64,000 nt of DNA from Timema cristinae (Eukaryota > Arthropoda > Insecta > Phasmatodea > Timematidae), in NCBI GenBank assembly GCA_039000515.1, contig JBCFYV010000001.1, forward strand, positions 52,086,092 to 52,150,091, in the 5' to 3' direction. The notes beneath the pieces were generated by a model that ran no database searches, was not told the origin of the DNA, and worked only from the letters and a program-made list of their open reading frames with translations. The number at the start of each line of letters is the position of its first letter. The stretch's first letter is position 1. The translations under genes and the position numbers were made by a program. Shown piece after piece: positions 59,081 through 64,000 of the stretch.

Positions 59081-59470
59081 TGGTATTCAAGGTAATCTTG
59101 TCTGAGTTAGGTAAATATATATATATATTATTATTTTTGTGTGTTGTTTATGGTTAGTTATTAAATATGATGCAATGGAATTCTAGAAGCATTAGGAACA
59201 AAAAAGCGGTCCTTGAGCAATTATTTCTTCTCGTGATATCCATATAGTAGCGTTAAGTTAAACTTGGCTCAGGTACCAGGATAATTTTGTTTATTAATAA
59301 ATTTAAAAATTTTAGGTCTGATAGACCTGCCCGAGTGGGAGGTGTCGCGCTGTTAATTAGGTCGGACATTCAATCTATTGAAATAACATCGGACAATTTT
59401 CAATATCCTTGGGAGTTTGTAGGGCTAAAAATATTTTCCGCAGGCAGGAAATTTTCAATTATATATTTAA

Positions 59471-60765
59471 AAAAATGGGTGTGTGTACTTATGTACGCGC
59501 GTGAGAAGTTATACTTATTTGGCATCATTAAAACATAAAAAATAATTTAATAATATTTAGTATTAATTATGTTAAATAATAATATTTTAATTTATATCAA
59601 TAAATAATACATAAGGATAGTTAACCTCAATTATATTGGAGCACTTGAAAAAGTCTATAAGCACAATTTTTTTCACTAATATTTACGAATAGTAAATAAT
59701 ATTAATCAAAATATTCAATTTAAATCACTACTGGGCCTGGATTCACCAAAGGGAGCAAATAGTTGCGCCAGCGCAAGTTTGAAATATGTTCCAAATCCCT
59801 ATTCACTAAAAGGAGCAGGCGCAATTTGAGAGCAAAGTTGCGCCTTTTATTTGCCACCACTCAAGAGTAGGCGCAACTATTAAATCATGATTGTCACTTC
59901 AATAAATTTAAATGGTGGCATATTATTGTATTGGCTTAAAATACAATTAGTTACATAACTGTACTCCAATTAATAATAAATTAATTAAAATAACAAAACG
60001 TATGTCAAGCACAAAATTTGTTTCAATTTAGACAGTGGTAACAAAACAATTACATACCTTTTATTGTTGGATTTTTACATTCAAACAACGCAATGGCATT
60101 TCTTGTAGTATTACAAAATAAAACTACGAACTGTGTAATCTTCGTCTAGATCCAAAGAGGTTTGTATTCCTCCAAGTCCAAAGACATCTCGTCACTAAAT
60201 ATGGCAGTTAGTATAACTTTAAAATAAGTTTTAAAGTTTCTATACACATTAATGTTTTATTAATGGAACTTAAACTTTAAACTAATAATATAAATAAATA
60301 CAAAAAAATAATATTTTAATTTATATCAATAAATAATACATATGGATAGTTAACCTCAATTATATTGTAGCACTTGAAAAAGTCTATAAGCACAATTTGT
60401 TTCACTAACATTTACGAATAGTAAATAATATTAATCAAAATATTCAATTTAAATCACTACTGAATATAATTTATTAGCACATATATAATTCGCACTTGTG
60501 TGAAACTAAAACACGTGTTGTGAATGTAGAAACTAGAAACATGTGGATAAATATTATATATATGAAAACAGTGATCAGAGGCGACGAGCGTACCAACATG
60601 CGCGACTAACAGAGGTTCTATTTCTATTTTGTTGGTAGCTTTTTTTTTTCGAGACTTAATGAGCGGTTTAACTTCAACCTGTTACTTTTGTGTTACAGTG
60701 ATGCGCGCGCATCTTAAAATTTCACTCTCATCATTTTTTCATAACGCGCCTAAAGAAGTATAACT
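59471..60765. mobile_element. 1.3 kb insertion inside the LINE endonuclease domain
   Basis: Endonuclease text breaks off after FSIIY and resumes with NPTPD. TTAA stands on both sides (59467-59470 and 60766-60769), suggesting a piggyBac-type target, though four bases can coincide. AAGTTATACTTATTTGGC (59506) is mirrored at the right end by AGTTATACTTCTTTAGGC on the minus strand, but lies 35 bp inside on the left. The interior holds two 155 bp direct repeats (59578-59732, 60307-60461) and, between them, GC-rich text starting GGGCCTGGATTCACC, like a Harbinger-type terminus. Non-coding. Confidence 0.6.
59578..60461. repeat. Pair of 155 bp direct repeats flanking a 574 bp block
   Basis: 59578-59732 and 60307-60461 differ at only a handful of positions (ACATAAGGATAG versus ACATATGGATAG; TTATATTGGAGC versus TTATATTGTAGC). 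Immediately after the first copy comes GGGCCTGGATTCACCAAAGG. Within the block, AAATAGTTGCGCC (59757) is inverted as GGCGCAACTATT (59871). Confidence 0.85.
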
Positions 60766-63700
60766 TTAACAACCCTACACCGGATAAATTCGATAATAAT
60801 TTATGGGATCAATTTGTTGGAGGTCTACCATCCCCGGTTATTATCTGCGCGGACATGAATGTGCACCATGTGTTGTGGGGCTCCCCTTACATAGAGCGTT
60901 GTGGGATAAAGATTCGTGAAACTTTAACAGTGGTACCTCTTGTTATATTAAATACAGGGAAGTTTACGCGACTTAACAGACCTCCGTATCCTAACACGTG
61001 CCCAGTTGTTACTTTTGCATCCCCTAATTTTGCACCATACTTAACTTGGGATACGATTGGCGACTCCATGGGCAGTGATCATTTGCCAATATTTTTGACA
61101 ATAGAAGCTCAGGTCCCATATAACTATAAAACTGCTCCTCTGGATAGGTCACGCAGCTACAAAAAAAGCAAATTGGTAATTATATTCGATAAAAGTGGAG
61201 TTAACAGTTCAAAATTTAGCAGTGGACCGTGATCCTTTAGTACAGTACGACAACTTTGTTAACACACTACAGAGCTCAGCTGATGTGGCAGTACCAACCT
61301 CAAATAGTGGGGGCCATAGGAGTATTAAACGATGCCCATGATGGACAGAGTCATGTTCTAAAGCGATCGCTCAAAGGAGGTTATCATTATATATTTTAAA
61401 ACAAAATTTCAACCTGATTAACTATGAAAACCACTGTCGTAGGGCAGCAGCTACGTGCAAACTTTGAGAAGCGGGTTTCTTGGCGGTTATATTGCTAGTC
61501 TCTTTCCCCTAATGTATCTCTGACACAGGTTTTGCATGAAATAAAATGGTTCAAAGGTATTGTTACAAACTTTGGGATCCCTACTGTTGACTTAGAGGCC
61601 TAGACAGTCATTCCCTTGCTGGATTCAGTTATGTGTTCCCCGTTGGAATTTCCCAATTTGGGTGTTCCGGAGCTCAATAAATGTTTTAATGGTAGTGAAT
61701 TTAAGGGCAGCGTTGAATCGAGTGCGACACACGGTGGTTGTCCCAGACAATGTGTCCTATGGTGTGTTGACCAAATTGTCGTCTGTTTCTCAACGTGCGC
61801 TGCTAGAGATACTTAACTCTCTGTGGCAGGAGGGGGTAATACAAATGTCACGGAAAAATTCCTTTCTGATTCCTATTTTAAAACCGGGTAAAAGCGCGGA
61901 GGGACAAGCTTTTATCGGCCTATTGCACTCTCGTCCTATTTTGGTAAAATCATGGAACACTTAGTTAAAGCCCGTTTAGAACGATTTCTGGAAATGAATG
62001 AACTCCTTAATTTTATGCAATTTGAGTTTATAAAGGGACGTTCCACTCTTAATAGCCTCTTTATATTAGTTTCTGATATTCAAATTGCTCTATCACAAAA
62101 CTCATGTGTATCAGCTTTATTCCTCGATATACAGGGGCGTACGATAATGTCGAGCATTCTGTGTTATTTCATAAACTTTTTCGGCTGGGTTGCTCTAGCA
62201 AAATGTGTTACTGGCTAAGCTATCTATTTCAGAATAGATCGTACACTGTAAAGATAGGACAAGTCAGATCATCACCTAGTACTCAATGAAGGGGCCTACC
62301 ACAGGGATCAGTGCTTAGCCATCTGTTATATGCAGTCTATTCGAACGATATTGATAGCTCTTTTCCGGTTGGTATAACGACTCTACAGTATTCGGATGAC
62401 GTGATAATATACGTTTGGTCTTGTAACTTGTCAGAAGGGGTGGGTAAGTTACAATCAGTGTTTCCTTTGCTTTCAAATTGGTTGACAGCCCACTTTTTGA
62501 CTCTAAATGTATCTAAATGTTTTGCGGTAATCTTCACCCGACATAGAGTGCGAGATAATTCAATTAGACTAGTTTATTAAGGCCGTCGAATTTAGGTACA
62601 GCCGTCAGTGCGATTTTTAGGCATGACACTAGACATTAAGGGATCTTGGCTCCCTCATGTCTTGGAACTATCTGGGATATGTGACAGGTTTATAAATACT
62701 ATGAAATGAGTGGCGGGTGCCTCGTGGGGTTCCCACTTATATACAATGTTACAAATGTACTGTGGGCTTATACGATCTATATTGGAGTATGGGTGTTTTT
62801 TTATATCACACTGCATCACGATCCACACTAGCAAAACTGGATAAGATCCAATATGCGGCTTTAAGACTGTGCCTGGGTGCTTGTTGTACATCACCAACCA
62901 ACGCACTCCTTACTGAAGCGGAAGAACTTCCTTTATTTCTTAGGCGCTGTCTGATGGTGGACAAGTTTTTTTAATTAAAGATTGTTCAACTTCTAGTTAT
63001 CTTGACGCAAACTTCGGATCCTTACAAATTATGTTGAAACAAAACAATATTGGTTAACAAAACATGCCCTTCTCTGGTGGATAATTTTTTGAGTTTGAAT
63101 GAACTACGTCAATATATTTTTTCTCTTCGTATTTGGTTCAGTGTATCACTGGGGGGCATGATGCCCTCTGGGATGTACCAGTGATGTAATCTATTCCTGA
63201 TTCAGGAATAAAAAGAGTTACTCATCTGATCGAACATAAGTTAAATGCAGTAAGGTATATGAAAAGGATAGAGTAGATACAGACTTTATTTACAGATGGT
63301 GCTAGGAGGGGAGGAGAGCCAGCCCTAGTGGGTTCGGCCTTCTATGACAGTAGTATTAATTATGATCAGTCATATAGATTACAATCCGATGCATTAATAT
63401 TTACAGCGGAATTATTTGCTATCCTACAGGCATTGAAATATATCTTATCTTTACGTCCGCAACTTGTAGTAGTATTATGCGACTCCCGTAGCACTTGAGT
63501 CTTTAAGTGACTTGTAAAGCCCTCCATCACACCCATTGACATATCAAATACTCTAAGAGAGTGCCTCTCCACGAGATAGAGGCTACGAATTGGGGTACCT
63601 ATGGATTCATAGTCACGTAGGTATAATGGTTAATGAGAGAGTAGATAGTTTGGCATCTAGTGTAAATTTATTTTCTATTGTACAGAAAATCCCGCTACCG

Positions 63701-64000
63701 TATAACAAATTTATACCGAGGGTAAAACAAAGAAGTCAGGTTAAATGGAAAGAATGGTGGAAGACCACATGCCAGCAGAAAGCAAAATGGTCCCATGGGG
63801 TTTGTGGTACAAAATTAGTTACACCATGGTTTTCAGAGATAAGAGCACTCGTAAGTTTATTTGTATAATAATCCGCCTCCAGCTCAGGTATGCCTACACG
63901 AAAGACCGACTTTATTTGATGCGTAAAGTACCGTCCTCACATTTTGTGTTTGCCACGTTCCGGAAACATTAGAACATATATTTATGACTTGTCCTGTACA

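Larger units (their letters stand above)
56983..64000 (+). mobile_element. I-clade-like LINE with two nested insertions, cut by window edge
   Basis: Fragments in the order of a two-ORF LINE: ORF1 zinc knuckles (57013-57462), ORF1 C-terminus (58930-59080), endonuclease part 1 (59167-59470), endonuclease part 2 (60770-61240), reverse transcriptase (61620-62580), RNase H (63270-63660) and a C-terminal cysteine-rich end running off the right edge. An RNase H behind the RT domain is characteristic of the I superfamily. Foreign DNA separates ORF1 (about 57674-58931) and the endonuclease (59471-60765). The 5' part of ORF1 is missing; a run of 25 Gs marks the break. Confidence 0.88.
59167..64000 (+). 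pseudogene. LINE ORF2 remnant: endonuclease, reverse transcriptase, RNase H
   Basis: ORF2 nicks the target DNA and copies the RNA into it. Pieces: MMQWNSRSIRNKKAVLEQ (59167, APE endonuclease start); RPARVGGVALLIRSDIQS; after the nested insertion, NPTPDKFDNNLWDQFVGG, PVIICADMNVHHVLWGS and MGSDHLPIF (endonuclease Asp/Asn and SDH residues kept); CPWWTESCSKAIAQRR in the linker (about 61330). RT: LVKARLERFLEMNELLNFMQ, then FIKGRSTLNSLF (about 61955), LFLDIQG-YDNVEHSV with the catalytic Asp, RGLPQGSVLSHLLY, and YSDDVIIY (about 62390; usual form YADD). RNase H: FTDGARRGGEPALVGSAFYD (63290), AELFAILQALKY, CDSRS, and YLWIHSHVGIMVNERVDSLA (63595). Near the right edge PETLEHIFMTCPV fits the usual C-terminal motif. 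At least eight frame changes or stops. Confidence 0.88.

Overview
This is a eukaryotic, AT-rich, repeat-dominated window, most likely from an insect with a large, transposon-rich genome. The only intact protein gene is an intron-free coding exon for the mitochondrial ATP synthase gamma subunit, whose protein reads as insect-like (minus strand, 47723-48598). There is one tRNA-Ala(TGC) gene (33211-33281, minus). Order and species cannot be fixed from the sequence; a hemipteroid or other hemimetabolous insect is a guess from the mix of SINE, hAT and LINE relics.

Everything else that can be recognised is mobile or tandem DNA. Two SINE families (called A and B here) share one 3' tail that ends in (TAA)n. 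At least 17 A pieces and three B copies with clean 9-12 bp target-site duplications are spread through the window. The termini of several hAT-type elements can be read: 6025-6531, 17106-17523, 30116-32217 (sitting inside a SINE-A) and probably 18322-18654. Two decayed hAT transposase genes lie at about 22880-23709 and 51162-52624. A small TTAA-ended inverted-repeat element occurs at 3506-3901 and 40387-40766, and a third copy is split by a 1.58 kb element at 24458-26033. LINE relics are a fragment at 14405-15625 (minus), one at 54690-54960 (plus), and a long I-clade-like element from about 57000 to the right edge, broken by frameshifts and two nested insertions.

Tandem arrays make up about 8 kb: 40 bp x3 (7453-7572), 32 bp x14 (17524-17983), 38 bp x18 (21100-21797), 65 bp x27 (27712-29459) and a 4.8 kb array of 29 bp units (35381-40222) with higher-order structure.

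Layout: 1-16 kb, AT-rich intergenic DNA with scattered SINEs, small DNA elements and a LINE tail; 16-27 kb, dense SINE and hAT material with arrays; 27-33 kb, the 65 bp array, the nested hAT and the tRNA; 35-40 kb, the large 29 bp array; 40-47 kb, intergenic DNA with SINEs; 47.7-48.6 kb, ATP synthase gamma; 51-56 kb, a hAT relic, SINEs and a LINE fragment; 57-64 kb, the nested I-like LINE. I found no operon-like or defence-like system; the interest lies in how the repeats were built.
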